Shown one piece after another: positions 31,501 through 39,330 of a DNA stretch of 47,362 nt. The stretch's first letter is position 1, and each line of letters opens with the position of its first letter. The position numbers and the translations under genes are program-made. The DNA is from a virus, in the IMG/VR virus record IMGVR_UViG_3300034110_001256, positions 1-47,362 of that record. One strand, written 5' to 3'. Under the pieces are notes generated by a model. It searched no databases. It saw only the letters and a program-made list of their open reading frames with translations, and had not been told where the DNA came from.

Positions 31501-34500
31501 GAGACGCCGCTTGATACCCAATGGATCAAGGACACGCTGGGCGAAGACGCGGCCGCCTTGCTGCCGAAGGACTTCAAGCGGCTCCATAAGGAAGGTGGCG
31601 CAAACCCCGACGATGTCGCGGAGCTGGCCGGGTACCGTACCGGCGACGAGATGGTCCGCGCCCTGATGGGCATCGAGATCCGCCGACGCGAGATGCGCGA
31701 GAATGGCGACAAGCGCTCTGTGCGCAAGGCCATGATCGATCAGGAGGTTGAGGGCTTGATGCTGGAGCGCTTCGGCGACCCGTTCACCGACGGCAGCATC
31801 GAACAGGAGGCACTTGCCGCAGCCCAGTCGGACGAAATGGGCGCGGTGATGAGTGCGGAGCTGCGCGTCCTCGGCCGGATGACCGGACAGCGCGTCACCC
31901 CCTACAGCGTGGCGAAGAACTGGGCTGAGCGGCAAATCACCGACGGCCGCGTCCGCGACGTCGCCAGCCGATCGGCGATCATCCGCTATGAGCGTGCCGC
32001 CGCGAAGGCCGGGCGGGCCGCGATGGACGCTGTCATTGCCAAGGATCATGAGGAGGCCTTCCGCCAGAAACAAAGCCAGATGCTCAATAACGCGCTGGTC
32101 GCCGCGGCGCGACGCGGAGCCGATCAGGTGGACGAGGCGGTAAAGCGGCTGGAGAAATGGGCGAAGCGGCGGACCGTGAAGGGCGTCGACCAGGATTATC
32201 TCGAACGCGCGCAGCTGCTGCTCGAACAGGTCGAGATGAAAGAGCGCACCCAGCGCTCGCTCAACCGACAGGAGAGCTTCGAAGCATGGGCGGCGGAGCG
32301 CCAGGCGGAAGGGTTCGACGTCGTCGTGCCGCCATCGTTCGCGGAATCGATCGGCCGGACGCACTGGACCCGGCTTAAGGTCGGGCAGCTGCTGGCGCTG
32401 AATGATGCCGTCGTGCAGATCATACACCTCGGCCGACACAAGCAGTCGCTGCTCGATGCGAAGGAGGAGCGCGATTATCAGGCCGTCGTATCCGATACGA
32501 TCAACCAGGTCGAAGCCCTCATCTCTACTGGTGACCTGAAGGCGATCCCTGAGAACCGCACCTTTCTGGAGCCGGGCTTCTTCAGCCGCGCGAAAAGCTC
32601 CATCCTGTCGATCGACGCCTCTCTGCTGAAAATGGAAACCGTGTTCGACTGGCTCGACGGCGGCCGGTTCGGCATGTTCAAGCGTGTCGTGTTCCAGCGG
32701 ATCGTCGATGCGCAGGAACGCCGCCGCACGATGACGCGAGCCATGGTGGACGCCTTGGAAAAGGCGCAGGCAGAAGTCCCGAAGGAGGTGCGCAAGCGCT
32801 GGGGCCAAAAGGTGGCCCTGCCCTTCATCGATCCTCGAAACGGCCAGCAGTCGGTGATGACGCGCGACCAGCTGATCTCGATGGCGCTCAACCTTGGCAA
32901 CGAAGGAAATGCGGAAAAGCTGGCGGGTGGCTACGGCTGGGGCGAACAGTCCATGCTCGACATGCTCAACCAGGAGCTGACGCCAGCCGAATGGACCTAT
33001 GTCCAGAAGGTCTGGGACATCGTCGATACGCTGTGGCCCGACATCGCCGCGCTCGAGCGACGGATCAACGGCGTCGAGCCGGACAAGATCGAGGCGCGCG
33101 AAGTGCAGACGAACGCCGGCACGTTGCGCGGTGGCTACTTCCCGGTGGTCTATGACACCTCGCGCGATCTGCGCGTCGAGAAGCTGACGGCGATCGATGC
33201 CGACCAGCTGTTCGGCAATGGCTACAAGCGGTCCAGCACGCGGGCCGGGTCGACCAATGAGCGAACCGAGGTTCGCGACATGCCGATCCTGCTGTCGCCG
33301 TCGGTGCTGTCGCGGCACATCACCGAGGTCGTGCATGACATCACCCATCGCGAGGCGATGATGGACACGCACCGATTCCTCAACGATCCACGCATCGTTA
33401 CGGCGGTGCGGGAAGTGATGGGCGAGGAGATCCAGAAGCAGTTCAACCCATGGCTTCACCACATCTCCAACGAGCTGGCCTATGAGGCGCAGGGCCTGGG
33501 TGCGCTTGAAAAAGCGATGAAGTCACTCCGCGTGAACGCGACCTTTGTCGGCCTTGGTTTCAGGTGGACGACGGTGGCGATGCAGATTTCCGGCTTTGTA
33601 CAGACGGCGGAGGTGTTGGGTCCGACTGCAATGGCGAAGGGCGTCTTCAGCTATGCCCAGCACCCGATCGCTTCATTTCCGTTTGTTCTCGAGCGCAGCC
33701 AGGAAGTCCGATCCCGCATGGACACGATGGACCGCGACATGAAGGACATGCTCAACAATGAGAGTAAGCTCGGGAAAACCGTTTCCGACATCCGCGCGAC
33801 CGGCTTTATGGCGATCGGCGCGGTCGATCGCTTCGTCTCCGTTGTGTCGTGGATGGCCGCCTACAACAAATCGTTGGAAACCGGCGCGGCCGAGGATGTG
33901 GCGATCGCCTATGCCGACGAGGTAATCCGAAAATCGCAGGGTTCAGGGGCGGCGAAGGATATTGCCGGCATCATGCGCGGCAAAGGCTCGGCCGGCGAGC
34001 TGCTGAAAGCAATAACGCCATTCTACAGCTTCATGAGCGCCTACTACCAGCGCCAGCGCAATTTTGCGCGCGATACCGGGAAGGCATTTCGTAAGCGCGA
34101 CGCTGCGGCGATCCCCGGTTTGGTGACGCGCTTCCTGCTGCTCTACGTCTTCCCTGCCCTCGCGGCCGAATGGCTGGCCGGGCGCTGGCCGGATGACGAC
34201 GACGAAGAGAGCTTCACCCAGTGGGCGCTCCAGACGATGGGCCTCAATGCGCTAGGTCCGCTCCCGGTCGTGCGCGATCTGGCGAACGTCGCGGTCAAGG
34301 GCTTTGATAGCAGCGTGTCGTCGGTCGACCGCTTCGTCTCCACCGCTTCGCGTACGATCAAGGACATGAAGCGGCTGGCCGAGGGCGAGGACACGAAGCG
34401 CGCTACCAGGAACGCGATGGAGGTGGCGGGCTATTTTGGTGCGCCGACGTCGGGGCAGATGGCAGCGACCAGCCAGTTTCTGGTCGAAGTCTATTCTGGC

Positions 34501-34569
34501 GATCAGAACCCTCAGGGATTTGCCGAATGGTGGGAGGGGCTGACAAAGGGCAAGATCAAGGAAGACTGA
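28534..34569 (+). CDS. giant internal virion protein with HExxH motif (2011 aa)
   Basis: The largest gene, 2011 residues, starting MASNPFDDYFEKQRDAQTAF. It is a polyvalent internal/ejection protein comparable in place to T7 gp16. Near residue 787 lies FLHESGHLWLEEL, an HExxH zinc metallopeptidase-like site, followed by HELWARGVERYLMEGK, as in large polyvalent phage proteins. Long coiled-coil regions occur around 960-1300. The C-terminal third has hydrophobic helices (for example LLLYVFPALAAEWLAG). It would enter the cell with DNA; protease activity is inferred from the motif only. Confidence 0.75.
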   Translation: MASNPFDDYFEKQRDAQTAFRIQAAKPDETARAQAIARERGIPAAVVQSDLPNFEAQQRATRANEVNRRHPAIGRWSANASNATIAADDYSTLDRLGSAFMNRVALDKMDIVQNGGFLDRMGDLFKSGLYSLESGAASFRGALQDWSARNPLPWTSRENTARDRAGAAMARAQARIYSDVGGTQVAGETTWDTLKARPTIGNVLAFGLDTGVKSVPGMAQAALAAPLYVAGQAGNIGQTRAQVQGREDATAQDVVEAAPAAVLSLVLERVGIHGIFGAGGRTALGRIAQAGATEATTEFGQSMVEYIGGHSQTGTKFDTDEMFDQAFAGMVAGGLMGGGLRASGELSRPALRPVGAMVSRISDANSAMHGGTFLNEIATATAQSKTAKRAPDAIADLVQQLGEDNGVDQVYLPAEAVRSYMQSDGYAGDLDGWRVQIDEAEATGGDLVLPVGELTRLATTPGWESLKSDIRLSAGGMSLREAETFNEAWTDAMEQLSDSIAQEAEQARAAAAPREQLLQSLTEKLTTAGMSPSMARQNAEFLAQRASTRATRMGRDLAGTEFDGLQVRQILPENIAAAQKADQLDIAIDVMKRKLDPSQNLGPTLMQFIAKEGGIVDTGGDLKSMGADAWHKGRPGQRRLLRDQGELLEDGGFGENEYGPDAWAQRAWEAGYFPEFGDQRPSANDLLEAISEGVAGRDRTLIAREKSVRDAAEELRALLENRGIDPDTTSRREIRAAVEAYSAEEADGDAYMQGDLIPRGRILFPGGQSAAAIIELYQTQNPSTFLHESGHLWLEELREDAADADAPQQVRDDWAIVEGWFAANGHPLENGAIPVDAHELWARGVERYLMEGKAPSPGLQRLFQTFKAWMISLYNSVSRLNTPISDEVRGVMDRLIATDEELADAIAAQHLEALFPQKPASMTDAEYTAYQNLAATARDQAQSRMLAKTMNAVKRRVTKEWREREEEVRQDVTERIDALPEFRALVMARETPLDTQWIKDTLGEDAAALLPKDFKRLHKEGGANPDDVAELAGYRTGDEMVRALMGIEIRRREMRENGDKRSVRKAMIDQEVEGLMLERFGDPFTDGSIEQEALAAAQSDEMGAVMSAELRVLGRMTGQRVTPYSVAKNWAERQITDGRVRDVASRSAIIRYERAAAKAGRAAMDAVIAKDHEEAFRQKQSQMLNNALVAAARRGADQVDEAVKRLEKWAKRRTVKGVDQDYLERAQLLLEQVEMKERTQRSLNRQESFEAWAAERQAEGFDVVVPPSFAESIGRTHWTRLKVGQLLALNDAVVQIIHLGRHKQSLLDAKEERDYQAVVSDTINQVEALISTGDLKAIPENRTFLEPGFFSRAKSSILSIDASLLKMETVFDWLDGGRFGMFKRVVFQRIVDAQERRRTMTRAMVDALEKAQAEVPKEVRKRWGQKVALPFIDPRNGQQSVMTRDQLISMALNLGNEGNAEKLAGGYGWGEQSMLDMLNQELTPAEWTYVQKVWDIVDTLWPDIAALERRINGVEPDKIEAREVQTNAGTLRGGYFPVVYDTSRDLRVEKLTAIDADQLFGNGYKRSSTRAGSTNERTEVRDMPILLSPSVLSRHITEVVHDITHREAMMDTHRFLNDPRIVTAVREVMGEEIQKQFNPWLHHISNELAYEAQGLGALEKAMKSLRVNATFVGLGFRWTTVAMQISGFVQTAEVLGPTAMAKGVFSYAQHPIASFPFVLERSQEVRSRMDTMDRDMKDMLNNESKLGKTVSDIRATGFMAIGAVDRFVSVVSWMAAYNKSLETGAAEDVAIAYADEVIRKSQGSGAAKDIAGIMRGKGSAGELLKAITPFYSFMSAYYQRQRNFARDTGKAFRKRDAAAIPGLVTRFLLLYVFPALAAEWLAGRWPDDDDEESFTQWALQTMGLNALGPLPVVRDLANVAVKGFDSSVSSVDRFVSTASRTIKDMKRLAEGEDTKRATRNAMEVAGYFGAPTSGQMAATSQFLVEVYSGDQNPQGFAEWWEGLTKGKIKED

Positions 34570-34574
34570 TCCCC

Positions 34575-34605
34575 GTCGATTCAAGATAGCTTCTGCCGCC
34601 CCTAC
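34575..34605 (+). promoter_or_regulatory. late promoter-like motif, copy 6
   Basis: GTCGATTCAAG (34575-34585), 16 bases, CTAC (34602-34605). It stands between the giant internal protein gene and the tail spike gene, 28 bases before the ATG. Confidence 0.65.
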
Positions 34606-34632
34606 CCCCTTGCCATCCGCTCGGAGGCAAGA

Positions 34633-37600
34633 ATGGCAGTTTCCACGACCGACACCTTTTCCGGCCCTTACGAGGCCAATGGCGTAACGGTCGAATTCCC
34701 GTTCACCTTCAAAGCCGTGTCGGTTGACGATGTCGGCGTCTTCATTCGCGACGCCGGCGGCGATGAGGTGATCCTCGATTCATCGGTATATTCGGTAGCG
34801 CTCGCCGTGGAGGGCGGGACCGTCACCATGTTCGCCGCGCCAACGTCGGGCGATCTCTACATTTTCTCTGAGCCCAGTTTCCTTCAGCCAGTCAGCTTTG
34901 CGTCGGGCCAGCCCTTTCTTCCGTCCGTGGTCAATGAGGTGAATGACCGCGATGTCGTCCGCGCTCTTTACCTGAAGCGCGAGATAGACCGATCGCCAAA
35001 GACTCCGCTCGGTGGCGGCGCCGAAAGCCAATATCCCGTCGTCAAACCTGACGGCTCCTGGGGCTTTTCGGCGGGCACCGGCAGCGATCCTGCGTTGCGC
35101 ACGGATTTGTCACAACCTGGCGCGGGCAAAGGCGCGGATATCGTCCGCTATCGTGTGACGGATGATGCTGTTCCAGGCAGTCTCGCCGACAAGCTTCAAC
35201 AGACCGTCAGCGTCAAGGATTTCGGTGCGGCTGGCAACGGAACAGCGGACGATACGACAGCTTTCGAGGAAGCCATCGACTGGGTGATCCAGTCTCCGAA
35301 GACGCGCAAGTTGATCATCCCTGCGGTCGATGTCGGCTATCGTCTGACCCGACCGCTCGAAATTACACAGTCTCTTCAGATAGAAGGTGAAGGGTGGAAC
35401 CCTTATTCCGGATACTTTGGTGACAGGGCTGTACCGGGCCAAGGAAGTTGGCTTCTTGTAGACCATCCGGGATTAGGCGTGAAAGGCCCCACCGTCACGT
35501 CTTCGGCTGACGCCATCAGCGGCTTTAGCTTTCGCAATATTGGTTTTCAGCGACCGTTCCAGCCCACTCCGCACGGATCGTCATGGACGCCGATCGATAA
35601 CGATTTTGACCTTCAACTGCATTCGACAGATTGCATCGTCGAAAACATCATGCACCTCGGCACTTGCCGCGGCATCGATGTGGATCGAGGCAATTTCGGC
35701 CGGTTCAACGGGTCGAATATCTTTGGTCATTTCTTCGAGATCGGCATCCAGATGCAGCGGCAATATGATTTGCCGATGCTGCGCGGGTTTCGCGCCTGGC
35801 CCTATTGGTCGCTGAATAATATCGTTGCGGACCATACTGTCAGTAACCTGAAATCGCTGCGCCTGGGGCGCATGGACAATCCCTTCTTTTCCGACATTTT
35901 CACTATCGCCCATAATGTCGGCATGGATATTGTGCAGTCGGAAAGCCTGGGCGGGGAATATCCGGGCGGGTCTGTCAATAAGGGCAAGTTCAGCAACATC
36001 GACCTGGACCTTGGTCAATATGGCCTGCGCGTGCGCGACGACGTGGGTGTCTGCGATCTCGATTTCAGTGGCTTGTCCATCCAGGCGGACAACCGCGCGG
36101 GCGTGTCGCATGGCATGGATATAGCAGGGAATAGCGCCCGGGTAGGTATCGTCAATTTCGACGCGAGGTTTTTCCGTGGCAACGCGATACGCTGCGTCAC
36201 GGGGACCGGCAACTCGGTATCGATGTCCGGCCGTGTTTATGTCAATGGGTTCAGTGCGGAACCGGACAGCGAGTTCCCCGCGTTCGAATTTGCGTCGGGC
36301 AACGGCCTGCGCATGGCCGCGTGGCCCATCATCGAGGGCAATGGCGGGTCGGCCAGCACCTATGGCGGCGGTGGTGAGTTCCGGCTGATCGAACAATTTA
36401 GCGGTGATCTCGACGCCCTATATGACACCGTTGCGGAAAAGGCCGCGACGGCTGATCTCGCCAATTCGGCCAGCGCCGCCCGCGGCGCCGGGCAAGTCGG
36501 GTTCAACCGCAATCGCCCTTATACCGGGAACACGATAGCGGCCTATGCCAAGCAGACCATCCTGACGATCAGCCCTTTGATGGCAGAATTCGCGGGCGGC
36601 GCGCCGATGAATGGCGTGGACGATGCGGCTGCCGCCATGCGGGCTTGCATCGCCTACGCCAAGACCACCACGACCCGCTACGACGGGACATGCGTCCAGA
36701 TCATGCTGCCAAATGGCAAACTGCGCCTAGACAGTGCGCACCCTAGCTTCGTCGATCGCGCGCTCGACATTACCGGCTGCGATCATGTCAGCATTCATGG
36801 CCTTGGGATGGGCAACAGCACGCTTGCTCTCAATGGCAACTTCGCGGCCCTGAAAGGCGACGACGCTGCCGGGACGCCGCTGCTGGGCTTCACGATGAAG
36901 AACCTGCTGATCCTTGGCCCCGGCCGGTCAAACGTCAACGCGCATGCGATCATGATGGGCGGCAATAATAGCTGCCGGATCGAGGATGTACGCGCCTGGT
37001 CCTGTCGGACCTATCTTGACTATCGTGATGCATGGCAGCTGGAAGTCATACGTCCCCGCTGCGACGGGCAAGGTGGCCTCGCGTGCTACGACGGTCTGTT
37101 CGGCCGTGATGGCACCGCAGGGCTGGCGGAGTGCGTGGTCGATGTGCAGGGCGGCCAGATCGCCTATGTCGAGCGGTACGGATGGCGGGCCCAAAACCCC
37201 ACCGGCATCAAAGGCTTCGGCACCGAGATCCTCGCCTGCGGCTCCATCGGCGTTTACTGGGGCGACAGTCCAAGCGGTAAGGCCTTTAAGTGGGTGACGT
37301 ACAACGATATGATCGTGGATACCTGTCCCGATCTCGTGGTGCTGCGCGCGGGATCTTCCACATACGTCAAAGAAAATCAGATCCATTTCAAATGGCTCGG
37401 CTACGCGTCTGAGCCGCTACCAGGCGAAGGTATCGGCCTCGATGTTAGTGGGATGAAGGACAGCGCCTTCACCGTCGATAAGATCACCAATGTCCAATAC
37501 GGTGTGAAGCTGTCCGGCTGCGACGGGATCGTCGCGCGCCTGGGCCAGATCTCCGACTATGATCGACTGCTGACAGGTGGCGTGGCGATCATCTGCGAAA

Positions 37601-37776
37601 ACACGATTGGCAGCGCCTTTGATGTCGGTCGTACGCGCAAGGCCTCATCGTCGCCGTCGACCGTCGCTTTCGTCGAGTCCGGCACTTCCAACAATAATCG
37701 CATCACCGGCCTGTTCGGTGGGGCCGTCAACACGGTGGGCGCTGGCACCGACAAGACAGGAGCTAAGGTCATATGA
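34633..37776 (+). CDS. tail spike with two pectin-lyase-like beta-helices
   Basis: Protein of 1047 residues. Residues about 1-130 match the T7 tail fibre N-terminal, virion-binding domain (YEANGVTVEFPFTFKAVS, then GGTVTMFAAPTSGDLYIF). From about 193 a beta-helix begins with VKDFGAAGNGTADDTTAFEE, the usual entry of pectate-lyase-like spikes. A second similar start (APMNGVDDAAAAMRACIAYA) near 655 suggests a second helix. Such spikes bind and often degrade capsular or surface polysaccharide. GGAGG lies 6 bases before the ATG. Confidence 0.85.
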   Translation: MAVSTTDTFSGPYEANGVTVEFPFTFKAVSVDDVGVFIRDAGGDEVILDSSVYSVALAVEGGTVTMFAAPTSGDLYIFSEPSFLQPVSFASGQPFLPSVVNEVNDRDVVRALYLKREIDRSPKTPLGGGAESQYPVVKPDGSWGFSAGTGSDPALRTDLSQPGAGKGADIVRYRVTDDAVPGSLADKLQQTVSVKDFGAAGNGTADDTTAFEEAIDWVIQSPKTRKLIIPAVDVGYRLTRPLEITQSLQIEGEGWNPYSGYFGDRAVPGQGSWLLVDHPGLGVKGPTVTSSADAISGFSFRNIGFQRPFQPTPHGSSWTPIDNDFDLQLHSTDCIVENIMHLGTCRGIDVDRGNFGRFNGSNIFGHFFEIGIQMQRQYDLPMLRGFRAWPYWSLNNIVADHTVSNLKSLRLGRMDNPFFSDIFTIAHNVGMDIVQSESLGGEYPGGSVNKGKFSNIDLDLGQYGLRVRDDVGVCDLDFSGLSIQADNRAGVSHGMDIAGNSARVGIVNFDARFFRGNAIRCVTGTGNSVSMSGRVYVNGFSAEPDSEFPAFEFASGNGLRMAAWPIIEGNGGSASTYGGGGEFRLIEQFSGDLDALYDTVAEKAATADLANSASAARGAGQVGFNRNRPYTGNTIAAYAKQTILTISPLMAEFAGGAPMNGVDDAAAAMRACIAYAKTTTTRYDGTCVQIMLPNGKLRLDSAHPSFVDRALDITGCDHVSIHGLGMGNSTLALNGNFAALKGDDAAGTPLLGFTMKNLLILGPGRSNVNAHAIMMGGNNSCRIEDVRAWSCRTYLDYRDAWQLEVIRPRCDGQGGLACYDGLFGRDGTAGLAECVVDVQGGQIAYVERYGWRAQNPTGIKGFGTEILACGSIGVYWGDSPSGKAFKWVTYNDMIVDTCPDLVVLRAGSSTYVKENQIHFKWLGYASEPLPGEGIGLDVSGMKDSAFTVDKITNVQYGVKLSGCDGIVARLGQISDYDRLLTGGVAIICENTIGSAFDVGRTRKASSSPSTVAFVESGTSNNNRITGLFGGAVNTVGAGTDKTGAKVI

Positions 37777-37943
37777 GCGGGCAGGAACCCAAGGTCGAAG
37801 CCGGTGATTTCGTGGTGCTGGCGGAGGAAGACGACAGCATCGTCCCGGCCGGAACCTATCGCGTCAGCAAGGTCAATCCTGATGGCAGCTTCCACGTCGG
37901 CGGGAACACGGCGGTATGGCCGCGCCGTATCCGGACTGAATGA
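37773..37943 (+). CDS. small hypothetical protein (56 aa)
   Basis: A 56-residue frame starting in an ATGA overlap with the spike gene. The sequence (AGDFVVLAEEDDSIVPAG, then YRVSKVNPDGSFHVGG) looks like one small beta-barrel of the SH3 type. The function is unknown; the tight coupling suggests a role with the spike or the start of the lysis genes. Confidence 0.6.
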   Translation: MSGQEPKVEAGDFVVLAEEDDSIVPAGTYRVSKVNPDGSFHVGGNTAVWPRRIRTE

Positions 37944-37952
37944 AGTCACCTG

Positions 37953-38336
37953 ATGCCTCTGACTGACGATCGCACCGCTGAGCAGGTGAAGATTATGGCA
38001 CAGCAGGCGGCCGCCCATGCGCTTGCCGAATATGCACCGCAGATCGGTCAGTTGGAAAGAGCTGTTGCTAGGCTGAGCGGTGCGCTCCCAGACGAAAGCG
38101 AGAAGGTGACGAACCCGGTATTGAAATGGCTTGCCGGGATCGCTGCGGGACTGGTCACCACGATCATCACCGTCGCCATGTTCTGGGTCGCGAGCAGCGT
38201 CACCGAGATGCAGCAGACGCTGGCACGGATCGACGAGCGCCAGAAGGCGCAGACGCAGGCGCAGGACAGCCGCTTCGCCGACTATGATCGGCGCATCACG
38301 CGGCTGGAGAGGAATCACAACGGAGGGCCGACATGA
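37953..38336 (+). CDS. membrane/coiled-coil protein of lysis cassette (127 aa)
   Basis: Protein of 127 residues with a helical N-terminal part, one membrane segment at about 61-82 (IAAGLVTTIITVAMFWVAS) and a charged coiled coil after it (QTLARIDERQKAQTQAQDSR). It directly precedes the holin gene with an ATGA overlap. It might be an antiholin or spanin-like partner. Similar proteins in other phages are often simply called lysis-cassette or DUF2746-like proteins. Confidence 0.55.
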   Translation: MPLTDDRTAEQVKIMAQQAAAHALAEYAPQIGQLERAVARLSGALPDESEKVTNPVLKWLAGIAAGLVTTIITVAMFWVASSVTEMQQTLARIDERQKAQTQAQDSRFADYDRRITRLERNHNGGPT

Positions 38337-38563
38337 GCTTCAGGGAGCGCATCCGTGCGCGGATCATCGACGACTGGCGCACGGTGGGCAAGCGCTGGTC
38401 GGTGTGGCTGACGTCTACCGCGATCGCGGGACAGGCCACTTGGGCGCTGGTGCCGAGTGAGGCGCGCGAACTGCTGCCACAGCCCCAGATCATCGGACTG
38501 GTGCTGGGTGCCGCCGCACTGGTGGCAATGTTCTTCAAGCAGGGGAAAAATGATGGTGAATAA
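38333..38563 (+). CDS. putative holin (76 aa)
   Basis: Small protein of 76 residues with a charged N-terminus (SFRERIRARIIDDWR) and two hydrophobic segments (about 25-42 and 52-68, the second LGLVLGAAALVAMFF-like), placed immediately before the endolysin. Size, topology and position suit a holin that permeabilises the inner membrane at the end of infection. Confidence 0.65.
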   Translation: MSFRERIRARIIDDWRTVGKRWSVWLTSTAIAGQATWALVPSEARELLPQPQIIGLVLGAAALVAMFFKQGKNDGE

Positions 38564-39140
38564 AACGGCTGCGCGCGGCGGTACGCTGGCGGCGATCGTC
38601 GGCTTCGTGACGGCTGGCCTGCTGCTCACCCACATTCCTGAAGACGAGAGCGGCCGGAAGGTCGACGTCAAGATCGCGCGGGACGGCACGGCGACTGTGC
38701 GTCATGTCAGCGGCAAGCAGTATCTGCGCGCCTATCTCGACATCGTCGGCGTCGCCACCGCGTGCGACGGGTTGACCAGCTACAAGGGCCGCAAGATCCG
38801 CATCACGGATCAGTTCACCGAGGCGCAGTGCGCAATCATGCTGGAAGAGGCACTGATCGACCATGCAAAGGGCGTAATGCAGTGCACGCCCGGACTGGCG
38901 CTAACAAATGCAGGCCGCGATCGTGCTCGGTTTGCGGCCGTGTCTCTCGCCTATAATGTCGGCGTCGCGAATTATTGCAGCTCGACCGCGCGCCGCCAGT
39001 TCAACGCGGGGCAGATCGGACTGGCATGCACATCTATGCTCGCCTGGAACAAGGTGACGATCAACGGCAAGAAGGTCGTGAGCAAAGGCCTCGCCGCGCG
39101 CCGCGAGAGGGAGCGCGCCGTCTGCGCGAAGGACGCATGA
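38550..39140 (+). CDS. endolysin, GH24-type lysozyme with signal-anchor
   Basis: Protein of 196 residues overlapping the holin end. It begins with two ATG codons (38550, 38553); AGGGG upstream favours the second by spacing. Residues about 8-30 form a weakly hydrophobic signal-anchor (GGTLAAIVGFVTAGLLL), as in SAR endolysins. The lysozyme domain has YLDIVGVATACDG, which supplies the D and T of the GH24 triad E-8-D-5-T, but Gly stands where the catalytic Glu is expected. The rest (FAAVSLAYNVGVANYC, then RRQFNAGQ) is typical. It cleaves peptidoglycan if active. Confidence 0.75.
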   Translation: MMVNKTAARGGTLAAIVGFVTAGLLLTHIPEDESGRKVDVKIARDGTATVRHVSGKQYLRAYLDIVGVATACDGLTSYKGRKIRITDQFTEAQCAIMLEEALIDHAKGVMQCTPGLALTNAGRDRARFAAVSLAYNVGVANYCSSTARRQFNAGQIGLACTSMLAWNKVTINGKKVVSKGLAARRERERAVCAKDA

Positions 39141-39316
39141 GGGGCCTCATCATCGGTCTCCCGTTGGGTGTTGCCCTCTGGGGTTTGCTCGCCATCGCCT
39201 ACATCCTGCTCACGGGATGCGCGACGGTTCAACCCTACGCCAATTGCCAGACTGCCCGAGCTGCGGCGCAATTGGCGACGGCAGCTATGGCGCGGATCTG
39301 TCCTTTTGTTCGCTAA
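39137..39316 (+). CDS. small lipoprotein, possible o-spanin (59 aa)
   Basis: A 59-residue protein starting in ATGA overlap with the endolysin. The hydrophobic signal (LIIGLPLGVALWGLLAIAYI) ends in a lipobox LLTGC, then a short tail. Position after the endolysin and lipidation fit an Rz1-like outer-membrane spanin, but it lies after rather than within an Rz gene and no clear i-spanin is seen. Confidence 0.55.
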   Translation: MRGLIIGLPLGVALWGLLAIAYILLTGCATVQPYANCQTARAAAQLATAAMARICPFVR

Positions 39317-39330
39317 GGCCGGGCTTCGAA

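Noticed and set aside
31486-33462. Minus-strand frame of 658 codons across the giant internal protein
   Set aside because: Antisense shadow in high-GC DNA with His/Arg/Leu-rich composition and no known motifs.
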